A stretch of DNA of 64,000 nt from Eleusine coracana subsp. coracana (lineage: Eukaryota > Streptophyta > Magnoliopsida > Poales > Poaceae), in the NCBI GenBank assembly GCA_032690845.1, contig CM064420.1, positions 10,968,501 to 11,032,500 on the forward strand, given 5' to 3'. The position numbers were made by a program, and so were the translations under genes. This document shows, one piece after another, positions 21,892-33,984 of this stretch (positions within the stretch are counted from its first letter, which is position 1; each line of letters opens with the position of its first letter). The notes beneath the pieces were generated by a model. That model ran no database searches and was not told the origin of the DNA. It saw nothing but the letters and a program-made list of their open reading frames with translations.

Positions 21892-23253
21892 CTAAGTAAC
21901 AATATGAGAGTACATCTTGGTGGTAATGTTCCGTATAGGTGCATACCTCTCGACGATCTCCATGGCTTGTTTATGGGCGGTGTGTAACTGATGGTAGACA
22001 CTAACGATTGGCTCCATGATGGCGTCTATTACAGAGGCCAGCTCCTGTGATGCATCTGATGGGGCAGCAACATTCATAATTTCACTAACCATGTTAAGAT
22101 CTTTACCTAGCTTGAAGACTGACGTGCATCGCCAAGTGTTGTAGATATCTAACATGGCTATTGTTAGCTGCTTGGATTTGTTTACAAGCGCTCTATTGTT
22201 ATCCAGCTCATATTCTTTTTGTTCATAGTTATAGTCTATAAGTTGGATGTGGTACTGTATGGCCATGTATTCAAGAGATCTAAAAGCTGCACTTTCGTGG
22301 GCATCACTGTCGTGTTGACATGGAAAACCATAGATAGTTTCAGAGGTTGCAGCGAGGAGAGCATCACCTGATGCGTAGAACATGCATGATTCCACCACAC
22401 GGCCATCACATCATACCTGACGTTCATATTCTGGTCCAGGCAGGTCAAGTCGATAGCATTTCATCCAACATTGTTGAAGGAGAAATTGTAACAGTGAGCG
22501 GGACAGGTTCACCTGTAATGTATGGCCAAATCTGAAATCATCTAAGGTTGTCCATGTAAAAGGAAAGTCAAAAGAGGAGAAATAATAGAGAAAGAATTGA
22601 TGTCGTTGCTGACTTGTTTTCAATCCTTCATCATTGTTGCCGGTTGTTAAGAATTCTTTGAGTGCTCCATCTATAGGACACCGGATATCACGGATGGTCT
22701 TCAGATTATCGTGATGAGCTTGGTATAACTGATCAGCCACCATATTAATTCTGGCCAGCGCAGTACTGGTACTATCCATGTTACAGGCAGGAATAGCAGG
22801 ATAGCTCTTTACTATAAACTGTGATTTGCAAGTCTCTGCAGCATAATTGATTTCTGAAGTCATGCTCATCCAGGCTACAGTCAGATCTTCTATAGTCTTG
22901 GATATAAGGTAGCAATTAACTGAAAGACGATGGTTCTGTTGGATTAGGTTGGTCATTTTAGTGTAGCTGAAGTCAACAACTCGAAACTTCAAGTCTTTAT
23001 GTAGGTAGGCAACAGCACGAGCGGCAGCACTCTCTCGTGCTTCTTTAGTAGTGTTTTACCAGTCTCCGTAGATACAGACGCTATGCACATCGTCAGCGTC
23101 ATCTTGATCAGGATCATAGTGTAGAGGAAAGGAAACTCGAGATTTAAAGACAGAGCCTCCATTGTGGTCATAGCTGTATGATGCCAATCCATAGTCAAGG
23201 TGGTGCAGAACGGCATCAAGTATTGTACATCGTGAAAGCACTGGATCTTCCAT
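21892..23253 (-). pseudogene. dsRBD-like two-module protein, frame broken by two stops
   Basis: A single minus-strand frame of 453 codons runs from an ATG at 23253, directly after a TTTTTTACAG splice acceptor, to a stop at 21892. It contains only two internal stops (TAA 23056-23058, TGA 22411-22413) and no frameshift. Two modules repeat the double-stranded-RNA-binding-domain pattern of helix, three strands, helix: 'ILDAVLHHL' ... 'FKSRVSFPL' ... 'EARESAAARAVAYL' (residues 11-84) and 'SLLQFLLQQ' ... 'DAHESAAFRSLEYM' (about 258-330). Each ends in a matching tail ('FRVVDFSYTK' versus 'IQLIDYNYEQ'). Between and after them lie helical segments ('LVNKSKQLTIAML'). No known name is recognised. Near-intactness suggests a recent pseudogene, or a gene with an assembly error or unseen splicing. 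Confidence 0.55.
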
Positions 23254-24459
23254 CTGTAAAAAATTTGGAAACAAAACATGTTGTGAACAGTTATAGTGGT
23301 TATGTATGCAGATTAAAGAAGTAGTTCTTTTTGTAGTCCATATATCTGATTCGTTACTACACCTAGAAATGGTACATAAAAGATTAACCTATGCTAGGAC
23401 GGGCATTCCTTGCTGGGCTAATTTGATGCTTTGACGGTTCCTATTTTTCTTTGTCCTATTTTAAACGAGAACTATCCTCAGAACACGACCAACAGGGGTT
23501 AAAATGCAAAGGAAACTATATGACTATTGGTCATAGGTGTAGACCTACCTAGAACGAAAATTACCCGAAAAACATGACAAAGCAGGTCATCGTGAGTAGA
23601 TGAGGTAATTTCCCCTAAAAATTAAATATGCAGTTTGACTAATGTGCATCTAGGACGTATGGATCCTGTCATTTTATTGGACATCACAGTCATATTATTG
23701 ACAGGAGTCCCCATCAAAGTACTGAAACAGATGAGCCTGGGACAGCAGAAACTATACGGTAGATAAATTAATGTAATAAAAAAAGACAAAGAATACAACA
23801 AAAATAATTGGAGATAATATTATAATACAAACACAAGCATAAATATTTAGAATGTACTTGTTCTAACCAGGTATTTATATAAAAAAAGCACCATATGTCT
23901 GCAAAAGCCAACACAAAATACATACATATCATTAGAAGCAGCAGCAATACTCTAAGGTTTCAATGTTTTTGATGCACTGGCACTTGAAGTGATACTCCTC
24001 TGACCTATGACAACCTCATTAGAAGAAGCAACATCCTAATATTGCATTATCATCAAATAAAGTGCTTGCATGTTGTAATCTCATCAGAATCATATGAATC
24101 AGAAGCAAAGGTTAACATTGATGTGTAGCCTATAAACTGGCATGCCCTTCTTAACTAAAGAATGCCACAGTGCCTTCACACCTTCAGTTCGTTGTTTCAG
24201 AATGAAAGAGCAAGTATGCTTAGTTCTAACTATCGCACATATGATTAGTTCTAAATATCACATATAATTGGTATTTTGAATGGGAAGTTCATTGCATATA
24301 GGGCAAATAAATAAAAAGAACTTCTGACCCAAGTAAAAAACGCCACTTACAAATATACAAACTAAGATGACATTTTATTTGTCTAAACACAATAACTGTT
24401 TGTTACACTAAACAACTATTAAGGAAAAGAGAAAACTGAAGAGAGAATGGACCACTTAC

Positions 24460-24510
24460 CAGCCTGACAAGGATCAAGGGCATATATCTCTTGGAAGATA
24501 GTCCCAGATG
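24460..24510 (-). other. Candidate 51-bp exon
   Basis: On the minus strand a T-rich acceptor ending TTTTTTTAG precedes 51 bp that are open in frame ('SGTIFQEIYALDPCQA'). A consensus donor GTAAGT follows at 24459-24454. It could be an exon of the locus whose large exon starts at 23253. No transcript evidence is available here. Confidence 0.4.
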
Positions 24511-27081
24511 CTAAAAAAATAATAATTTGTTTTGTCAAGATTAACCTATATATTTTGGTAGGAGTGTCAGCCTTTAACTATCCACATCTAATATCCTCAA
24601 TCTGCATGGATAACAAAATAATTATCACGGAAAGCTACCTAAAAAGCCAATTGAAACCTATATTCATTTAGGTAAAGACATCTGTTTTGAGCACTTCAAA
24701 CATTATAAGAGAAATTTAGATGTGTTAGTTATCTGTTATATATCACTAAGATTCAGATACGTTTGAAAAATGAGCATGTTAAAATATTTGAAAATGACAA
24801 TGCAAAGGAACAAAGTATATCTAGAATAAGAAAAAATTTCATCATGCCCCAGGGACGCACTTGGTATTTTTAATCAAAGGTATCTGAAAACAATGCTGTT
24901 GCACTTTCTCAAAAAAACAAAAGAGTTAGTTAGGAGAAATGTAAGATCAAGTTCAATAATAAATCATGATCACTGACAATAAGTATTTATGTTATAGGAC
25001 AGGATATCAAATTCTTGCAACCTCAGCTGTAGTTTTGTATAGCTCTTCTGATAGAATATGCAAAATAACAAAAGTATAATGTTTGCTTTTAGATGCAGAT
25101 TAAAATGCATTAGCTCTAGATTTTGAACCAACTAATGATGCATTAAGAAATGTGCATGTTAATAGATGTCATCACTTATAGAATTTGATAGATTTAGAAT
25201 GTTCAATTGCAAGGAAACAACAGCTTTAAGTGACTTAATAGTACAAAGATATTACATGACTATCCTATGCTGCAGCATGGACTCAAAGCAGTATGTAACT
25301 ATCCTCCTCCCCAAATAGTGCTTCCTTAATTAAGAACCTTTAGACAACACAACATACATAGGTGAACGGTTCACATTATAACTATTATAGAATATCTGCA
25401 CTTGGATAAGCACAGACAAACAGTGGGATTAGATGCATCAGCACAAGAATTCTCATTTCTTCAAACTACCCATCCCTTTTTGCTTTCACCTCAGAAAATG
25501 GTATAAACAACAACTGGTTAGATTATTTCCAATCTCTATATGGAGGTATAAAGCTTAGGAAATACTTGAATTAGGGGAAGATGTAATTATAATATGTGGA
25601 TTTTAAGTTAAGCATGCATATAGCTAGGAGGAAGAGTACCTTAAGTGCTAACTGGAAGCAAATGTTGTCGTCCATCAGTTTCATTTGGTAACAATGTTGT
25701 CCAAGTTATATTATTACGAACGTTTAATTTGGTAACAATGTTGTCCAAGTTATATTATTAAGAACCTAAGAAAAGCCAAATTGCAAAAAGGTAAAACTGA
25801 AAGTCAAAATCATATATAAGAAAAAAATATTTGTCATTGCATCATAGCATGATAGATACCTAGTAGGAAACCAAAGAGATGTTGAGACCATTTCATCACC
25901 TTAAACTGAAAAAGAAGGCGCGGGGAAAATGTTTTTGCTCGATGATAATCTCAAAGATGATCATACATTGACAATAGTAACATGAGACATCTTGTCTGTG
26001 GCACATAGCTGTGAATGTCTTATCTGAAAATGCAAAACCAAAAAATAAGAAACAAATCTACCTGCAACGCTAGGATATCAGGACAAAAAATGGACCTTTT
26101 GATTGTAGCAAGTTTTCAAATACTACAAACAAAAGAGATAATATCAGCGAGTAACTTTTCTGATATTAAGAGTAGCAAAACATGCACTACAAAATATAAG
26201 CAACGAACTTTTAAATTCAAAAGCGCATCAACATTTCTTTGTATACATAATCATAGGACATGGCACAGTTATAATTTCAATGTAAGACCTATTGCATAAT
26301 CAATCCTTACCAATGTAGAGAGGTAATAGGAAGTTCTCTTAACTTAGACATACTCCACATACCAAACAAATCTGCTATCTGTTCGGTCAAAATACAAATG
26401 ATCTTGATCTTAGTTTTGAATAGTAAATCATTGTGATCTCCATTAGATATGTAGTTGTGTTAGTAAATAATATGTTATGGAAATTAATCAAATAATATAA
26501 AATTAGAAAAGTAATCGAGAGGTCCATAGGTGGGAACTATGATTAGTAGCAGTCACAATAATCTAAGTCCACACGCAAGGGATGCTGAAAACAATCTAGA
26601 GGTCTAAAAAAGATACAGCTAGTGCACCACAAAGTGTAATAAATATCTTGAAATAATATTCGATGTGAATCATGTTAACACGAAACACATTAAGAAAAAA
26701 GAACATCAAATATTCAAAATATGTACTCTGGATAGGAATCACTGCAAGAGTAAACCTACATAGTAAGCTATATACTAATACAATGCATGCAAGCTTTTGC
26801 AGTCAGTCAGATTCTGTATAGAATTACATCTCAGTGAAGCTAAATATTGCTTTGAGATAAGTATTTTTTTTCAAAATTCAAAGATCAGTTCCTTTGCACC
26901 CCTGTGTTTCAGGGCAAACAGATGCAAACCTTTCATGCTCAAATAAAAAAAAACCGTTCAGAGCAGGCAAATACAAGATATGCTAGGGAAAAAATAGTTA
27001 CTAAAATAGTTAATTACTGATATTAGAATGAAGCCAAGTATAGCAGGCAGAGTAACATTAGCTTGTTCTTCTTGAGGATAC

Positions 27082-27156
27082 CTCTGGGACTTGAACATCC
27101 TGCTGCAGTTTGTGCCATGCCAGCCAATATTGATTGAAATGGAGGACATAATGCTT
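27082..27156 (-). other. Candidate 75-bp exon
   Basis: On the minus strand the acceptor ATTTTTCAG precedes 75 bp that are open in frame ('HYVLHFNQYWLAWHKLQQ'). The donor GTATCC follows. The peptide is rich in aromatic residues and looks coding, but I do not recognise it. It lies between the TATA box at 28269-28276 and the large exon at 23253, on the same strand. Confidence 0.4.
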
Positions 27157-27764
27157 CTGAAAAATATTTTTGAGTACTGCATAGAAGCACATGTTACTGT
27201 TAGCACTTGCTTTTCTTGAAGACATGACATGTTTACAAATATAAAGAAGAAATTAGTACAATCATTTTATCAAATTTATATTTATAAAATAACCAAAACG
27301 CTTGCTCTTCTTTCATATGAAAGAGATATTATATTACTACAACTACGAAGAATAGAGTATATCTATTTCAGGTTATGAGTAATTGGTGCATAAACCACAT
27401 CCTAAAGATAAGCATGTTTAATTAGCGAATATACCATTGCATATGTATTTATTCTTCCATATGGCAAAATAACGAACTAAATCTGTGTTGAAAACAAAAC
27501 CAACACATGACATGACCAGTGCAGGCTGGTTTATATAATAATTGCAATCTATCATGTTACATAACAACAAGACCAAAAGAACCATGTCAAAATAGGCATG
27601 TCCATGCTTTGATGTTGAGGTATCCGCAACAAAATTTCCTAGCGTGAGGGAATCTGAGAGCGATGTTTCTACTCTGTGACTAAACATATAGCAAAGGGGA
27701 ATGCAGTTCGTGCTTCCTTAACCCAAACCCGAAGTCATGCAAGCAATAAAATTTGGGAGAACAT

Positions 27765-27802
<38 letters not shown>

Positions 27803-28130
27803 ACTGCTGTCGCCGGCTGCCACATCCGCACGCTGCTGCCATCGGATCGCTGGCCGCCGTCCCTGCTCGCCATGCTTCCCTGCTCCCGCGCCCGTGCCGC
27901 CCGCGTAGCACTGCCCCGCCTCCTCTGCGCCCACAGGCCCATCGCCGCGCCTTGGCCCTTCCTTTGAGTCCTGTGAGGGAGAGAGAGAGAGGGAGGCGCA
28001 GGAGAGAGAGAGAGGAAGAGAAGGCTGCGTGAGGGAGAGAAAAGAGAGAGAGAGAGAGGAGGGAGATGCGTGAGGGAGAGAGGAGAGAGGAGAGGAAGAG
28101 GCAGGTTCGGGAGGGGCAGGTGTGCGGGAG
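27765..28130 (-). other. GC/GA-rich 5' end of minus-strand locus
   Basis: A (GA)18 run (27765-27800), a GC-rich stretch (27805-27970) and long GA-rich tracts (27976-28110) stand out from the AT-rich surroundings. CT-rich tracts (as read on the minus strand) and GC-rich first exons are usual at the 5' ends of grass genes. The 132-codon minus-strand frame here (28162-27764) is largely Ser/Leu/Pro low complexity, and I do not call it a protein. Confidence 0.4.
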
Positions 28131-28268
28131 TTGATGTTGTCGTACCGAAAATTTTTTTTCACTCCATCACGATTTTACCCACATCGCGTACTCTTCCGCG
28201 ATCTGCATCCAACAGTAAATATTTTCTTAACTGACGTGGCACGTGTGTACACGCTGGGGCGGGCTGCC

Positions 28269-28276
28269 CTTTATAG
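28269..28276 (-). promoter_or_regulatory. Candidate TATA box and G-box promoter
   Basis: The minus strand reads CTCTATAAAGGGC here, a good TATA box facing the GC/GA-rich 5' region at 28130. ACGT-core words (CACGTG and CCACGTCA at about 28232-28245) lie just downstream in gene sense. It is the best candidate promoter for the minus-strand locus. Confidence 0.4.
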
Positions 28277-28579
28277 AGGTAAAAAATGTATCAGATCCTA
28301 AGCAATCGATTCCTAAGCATGCGTAAAGAATTAATCTCATCTGCCTATCTATGGCTCTTGCAAGCTCTTTCCCACATGAGGCCACGACACGATTCCTGTA
28401 CACTAATCCGATTTTATATCAGGTGATTAGTTTTTTGTGGTTCTGCATCTGTTCCATTAGCAAGGTACACATCAACTTTCCTTCCTCTCCTTGAGTGATG
28501 CTTCCTTATTTGTTGTGATTATTAAAATTCTGTCATAATTTTTGGGCTGCAATAAACAGCTCTTGATTTCTACATAGGT
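28277..28579. other. Spacer without recognised gene
   Basis: About 300 bp between the candidate promoter and the copia insertion. I see no gene or repeat. The sequence continues, without the element, at 35779. Confidence 0.4.
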
Positions 28580-28584
28580 GAGAG

Positions 28585-29094
28585 TGTAGGGGAACGGGTA
28601 GGCTACGATAGCATATAAAATTTCTACCGTTCAACCAGGAAACCTTGCAAGAGAGGATCATGGATTGTTACCACTAGACGCGCAGGCGGAGCGGAAGCGA
28701 ATGTTGGAGCAGCTCGATCCAACGTAGTCGCGCGTCGATGTAGAGGAAGTAGTCGATCACGTCAATCGTCTCCTTCTAGTCCAGCCGTCGGCACCGCAGC
28801 AGCAGCAGCGCCTCCTCGCGGTATTCACACGTACGGGGTTGGAGTACCGTGCGCGGCGTGCTAGCACCGGCAACACGGTTAGGGTTTTGTGGGCGAGTAA
28901 GAGGAGCACGGCGGCTAGGGTTAAGGACTGGTGGAATCACCTGCGCCCTAAACCCCTCCTCCACTTAAATAGACCCTTCTAATGGGCCTCGACTAGTTGG
29001 CCCATTAGTGGACTAATTCCTCACACGGATCAATATCCGTATGACGCTCACATACGGATCAAATCCGTATTGTCTCTTGGGCATATCTCCAACA
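28585..29094 (-). repeat. 3' LTR of copia element
   Basis: 510 bp, from TGTAGGGGAACG to CTCCAACA on the plus strand, with TG..CA ends. It is the same length as its partner at 35264-35773. Confidence 0.93.
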
Positions 29095-30028
29095 ATCTCC
29101 CACTTGCACTAGAGACAATCACATAGGCAAGCGACGTTCCAACCCGTTAAGTGTGTGACCCGTTAGGTTCACACGTACACGACAATGATGTGAAAACCAT
29201 TTTTCAAATCATAAATCAATAGCGGCACCTAGCAGCACATACTGATTCTCGTGTACACATAAAGATCATATCAGCTGAACCTTTGACATACGCAGTCAGC
29301 GATCCCTTTGCCTCACGATATTAGTCAAGCTTAAGGCAAGATACGTGTCATCCCTATAATAGCTTGACCATTCACTCGAACGTCTAGTGGATTTATCATG
29401 ACTAACTTTTAGTCATTATGATTAACTTTTAATCACATTGGCATGGCCATGCACTTCTAAATCCATCTAACTCGAGGGGCCCAGAGATATCTCTCCCGTT
29501 ATTAGGAGGGGCAAATTCCATCTTGACCGCTCACACCCCACGACATGTTTCATAGCATACCCGAAAATTACCTTTATAACTACCCAGTTACGGAATAGCG
29601 TTTGGTAATCCCTAAATATGCTATTATACATTCTGGGAATCAATGACAATCTCAGGTCTAAGGATCCCAAAGGTACATCATACAAGACAACAATTGATGA
29701 CACAATAATAACATCTCAGCAAAGTCTATTAGTGGGTCAGTCCAACACTATGTTCTCCAACATGTGTTCACATTATTAATTTGATATCTCCATATCAATG
29801 ATCTGTGAAACACGATCATCAACCAATACATGTGCTAGTCCATGAATCATTATTGTCCAACACAATGATAAGGAACTAGGGATCATTTAAGATAATATTA
29901 TAAAAGAACAATGAGTTTCACAAACAAGTCACGCACTTGTCAATCAATGCAATAATTATTATCCATAGAACAGAATAACACTTTATTCAATCACACATAA
30001 ACATAGACATTACACAATCTCTCATACA
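29095..30028 (-). other. 3' UTR of copia element
   Basis: About 930 bp between the gag-pol stop and the 3' LTR. Next to the LTR the minus strand reads AAGTGGGAGAT, a polypurine tract that would prime plus-strand synthesis. No coding frame of note. Confidence 0.7.
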
Positions 30029-33000
30029 TTAATCATGCAGATATCTAATATCCATGGATCTCATATGTGCCTCATGCTTGGGCTGAGAGAGAGGTTTTGT
30101 CAACGGATCAGCGATGTTTGAGTCCGTGTGCACCTTGCATATCTTTACATCACCTCGAGCGACGATGTCCCGAATAAGATGATAACGCCGTAGTACGTGT
30201 TTGTTCTTTTGATGCGCTCTAGGCTCCTTGGCTTGCGCAATGGCACCACTATTATCACAATAGAGGTCCATTGGACTGGATGCACTAGGAACCACACCCA
30301 ACTCAGAAACAAATTTTCTGATCCAAACAGCTTTCTTTGCAGCTTCTGAAGCGGCAAGGTACTCAGCCTCCGTTGTTGAGTCAGCAACCGTATCTTGCTT
30401 GGAACTCTTCCAGCTCACCGCGCCTCCATTGAGGCAAAACACATATCCAGATTGCGATCTCGAATCGTCTTTGTCGGTTTGGAAGCTAGCATCAGTGTAA
30501 CCATTTACAATGAGCTCTTCCTCACCTCCATAGACTAGGAACATACCCATAGTCCTTCTCAAGTACTTTAGGATATTCTTATTAGCTCCCCAATGAGCTT
30601 CTCCTGGATTTGACTGGTATCTGCTCACAGCACTAAGAGCGTAGGCTACATCTGGGCGAGTACTTATCATGGCATACATGATGGACCCAACAGCCGAAGC
30701 ATATGGAATCGCTCTCATTTTCTCTTGCTCATCTGGTGTCGAGGGACACTGAGTCTTGCTAAGAGAAACCCCATGTGACATGGGCAAGAAACCTTTCTTG
30801 GAATCCTGCATATTGAACCGTTTCAATACCTTGTCAATGTACGTGTCTTGGCTTAATCCAATTAGCCTCTTTGATCTATCTCTATAGATCTTAATGCCCA
30901 AAATGTAAGCTGCCTCTCCTAAGTCCTTCATTGAGAAACTCTTTCTCAAAGAAGTCTTAACAGCTTCAAGCATTGGAATATCATTACCGATCAGCAATAT
31001 GTCATCCACATAAAGGACCAGAAAGACAAGCGCGCTCCCACTAGCCCTTTTGTAAACACAAGGCTCTTCTTCGTTTTTAATGAAGCCAAACCCTTTGACT
31101 ACCTCATCAAAGCGAAGATTCCAACTCCGAGATGCTTGCTTTAGTCCATAAATGGACTTTTGAAGCTTGCATATCTTCCTAGCATTTTGTGGATCGACAA
31201 AACCTTCAGGCTGTGTCATGTACACATCCTCACTTAGGTTTCCATTAAGGAAAGCTGTTTTGACATCCATTTGCCATATCTCATAATCATAAAATGCGGC
31301 AATTGCTAGAAGGATCCGTATAGACTTTAGCATAGCGACGGGCGAGAAGGTCTCATCATAATCAACCCCTTGAATTTGCTTAAAACCTTTCGCCACCAAT
31401 CGTGCCTTATAGATGTGAACATTTCCATCCATGTCTATCTTTTTCTTAAAAACCCATTTACACTCAATGGTTTTTACACCATCAGGCGGATCTATCAAGT
31501 TCCAAACTTGATTCTCTCTCATGGATTCTAATTCGGATCTCATGGCTCCAAGCCATTTCTCAGAGTCCGGTCCCATCATTGCTTCACTGTAAGTCTTAGG
31601 CTCATCATTGTCTAACAATAATATGTCTCGCTGCCCCGTGGTTAGGAGCGTGAACTTTTCAGGAGCGCGACGTGCCCTTTCTGACCTACGCGGGGCTGGT
31701 GTTTCAACAATTGGTTCAACAACAATTTGTTCATCCAATTGTGGTATAGCAGAAGAAGAAACATTTTCTGGAGCTTCTTGAACTTCTTCAAGTTGCACCG
31801 TTCTCCCACTTACCCTTTTGGAGAGAAACTCTTTCTCTAGAAAAACACCATTACGAGCGACAAACACTTTGCCCTCTTCCCGGTTGTAGAAATAATAACC
31901 TTTGGTTTCCCTAGGGTATCCTACAAAGAAGCATTTATCAGACTTGGAAGAAAGCTTATCAGACGTCATACGTTTTACATAAGCCTCACATCCCCAAATC
32001 TTAAGAAAAGACAACCCGGGACGCTTCCCAGTCCATATCTCATATGGTGTCCTTTCCACGGATTTAGATGGAACCCTATTAAGTGTGAAAGCGGCAGTTT
32101 CTAGAGCGTATCCCCAGAAGGACAATGGAAGATCACTTTGGCTCATCATAGACCTAACCATGTCTAACAAGGTTCGGTTCTTCCGTTCGGATACTCCATT
32201 CCATTGGGGCGTTCCTGGCGGAGTCCATTGTGGAACAATTTCACATTGCTTTAGATGTTCACCAAATTCATGGCTCAAATATTCACCACCACGATCAGAT
32301 CGTAGGCATTTAATAGTCTTGCCCAATTGATTTTGTACTTCATTTGAAATTCTTTGAACTTTTCAAAGGATTCAGACTTATGCCTCATTAAGTAGATGTA
32401 ACAATATCTACTAAAGTCGTCGGTAAAAGTTATGAAGTACTGAAAACCACCTCTGGCCGTGCAACTAATTGGTCCACATACATCCGTATGTACAAGTCCC
32501 AATAGTTCACTCGCCCTTTCACTATTTCCTGTGAAAGGCGACTTAGTCATTTTGCCAAGTAAACAAGATTCACATGTATCAATTGATTCAAAATCAAAAG
32601 AACTTAGAAGACCATCTGTATGGAGTTTCTTTATGCGCTTCTCATTTATATGACCTAAACGACAATGCCAAGTATACGTGGGATTCAAATCATTAGGCTT
32701 GAGCCTTTTCGCATCAATGTTATAAATAGGCTTATTCTCAAGATCTAAGTAATATAATCCATTCACCAATGGGCAATTACCATAGAGAATATTATTCAAA
32801 TAAATGGAACAACACTTGTTCCTTATTATGACCTCATAACCATCATCTTCCTCCAAACATTTTGAAGAAATAATGTTTTTTCCTAAGGCGGGAATATAAT
32901 AACAATTATTTAACTCCAAAACTAATCCTGATGGTAATGAAAGTGGATAAGTTCCGACGGCCAACGCAGCAACCTTTGCACCATTGCCGACACGAGCATC

Positions 33001-33984
33001 CACCTCGCCTTTTGCACATTTCCTTGCTTCTTTAAGCCCCTGCAACGATTTGCAAGTATGAATCATCGATCCGGTATCAAATACCCATGAATCATAAGGA
33101 CATGTAGCAACATTATTAATTTCAATAACATTGATACCTGAATTAGAAGTGTCTCCACCCTTCTTCTTCAGCTCTTCCAGATAAAGCTTGCAATTCCTCT
33201 TCCAATGACCGGGTTTCTTGCAGTGAAAACAAGGATCACTACCCGCCGGTTTAGGCTTAGGAGCTGTTGCAGGCTTAGGCTTAGTGCTAGAGATCTGATC
33301 TGTAGCCTTAGCCTTAGTCTTGCGCTTTCGTTTCTTGCTATCCTTTTGAACCAAGTTAACTTGACTTGGACCAGATTTTTTGATGCTTGCCTCAGCTGTC
33401 TTAAGCATCCCATGCAACTCAGCCAATGTCTTCTCTAAGCTATTCATTTGAAAGTTCAAAATGAAAGGCTCATAGCTTGCAGGAAGCGACTGGAGAATCA
33501 CATCTGTGGCCAAATCAGGATGTAGAGCAGCACCAAGTTTCTCCAGATTCTCAATGTAACCAATCATCTTGATCACATGAGGACTGACAGAACCGTTTTC
33601 AGCTAGCCTGCACGCAAACAAGGACTTTGAGATGTTGTACCTCTCAGACCTTGCTTGGTTCTCAAACATGCCACGAAGTCCCTCAATCATATTGTGGGCA
33701 TCCGCGTTCTCATATTGCTTCTGGAGCTCAGAGGACATAGTGGCAAGCATGAGACAGCTAACATCAACTGCATCATTGGTATGTTTCTCATACTCCCTTT
33801 TCTGAGTGGCAGTAGCATTTTCTGGCAGATCATCAGGATAGGGAAGCTCTAGAACATATTCCTTTTTCTCTTGCTTGAGAACAATTCTCAAGTTGCGATA
33901 CCAATCAATAAAGTTTGTTCCACTAAGCTTTTCCTTTTCAAGAATTGAGCGCAAATTGAAAGTGTTACTAGCGGTTGGTGCCAT
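30029..33984 (-). pseudogene. copia gag-pol polyprotein with one frameshift
   Basis: The polyprotein would be cleaved into capsid, protease, integrase, reverse transcriptase and RNase H. Order from 33984: a gag domain ('LSGTNFIDWYRNLRIVLKQE', then 'GMFENQARSERY'), zinc knuckle C-x2-C-x4-H-x4-C (33236-33190), protease 'WVFDTGS' (33085-33065), GAG-pre-integrase 'WHCRLGH' and 'CESCLLGK', then the integrase core. A one-base loss near 32341 splits the frame into 569 and 765 codons that overlap by 52 bp. Downstream are integrase 'ERKNRTLLDMVRSMM', RT with 'YVDDILLIG' (about 31010-30985), and RNase H ending in 'KNKHVLRRYHLIRDIV'. The break lies inside integrase, not at gag/pol, so it is a lesion and not a programmed shift. 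Confidence 0.93.

Larger units (their letters stand above)
23254..27763. other. AT-rich intron-like region
   Basis: About 4.5 kb of AT-rich sequence without long frames, apart from the two candidate minus-strand exons noted separately. A 44-bp direct repeat containing TTTGGTAACAATGTTGTCC lies at about 25683-25768. Composition and the flanking splice-like signals suit introns and 5' UTR of the minus-strand locus that ends at 21892. I see no transposon with defined ends. Confidence 0.4.

Noticed and set aside
22411..22413. Selenocysteine or stop readthrough at the in-frame TGA
   Set aside because: Land plants lack the selenocysteine insertion pathway, and a second in-frame stop (TAA) exists upstream. 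Nonsense mutation is simpler.
27764..28162. A 132-codon Ser/Leu/Pro protein
   Set aside because: Encoded mostly by CT microsatellite and low-complexity sequence. The six-frame openness there is due to composition.
30029..33984. Programmed frameshift between two copia frames
   Set aside because: The break is inside integrase, not between gag and pol, and no slippery heptamer stands out. A simple one-base loss explains it.
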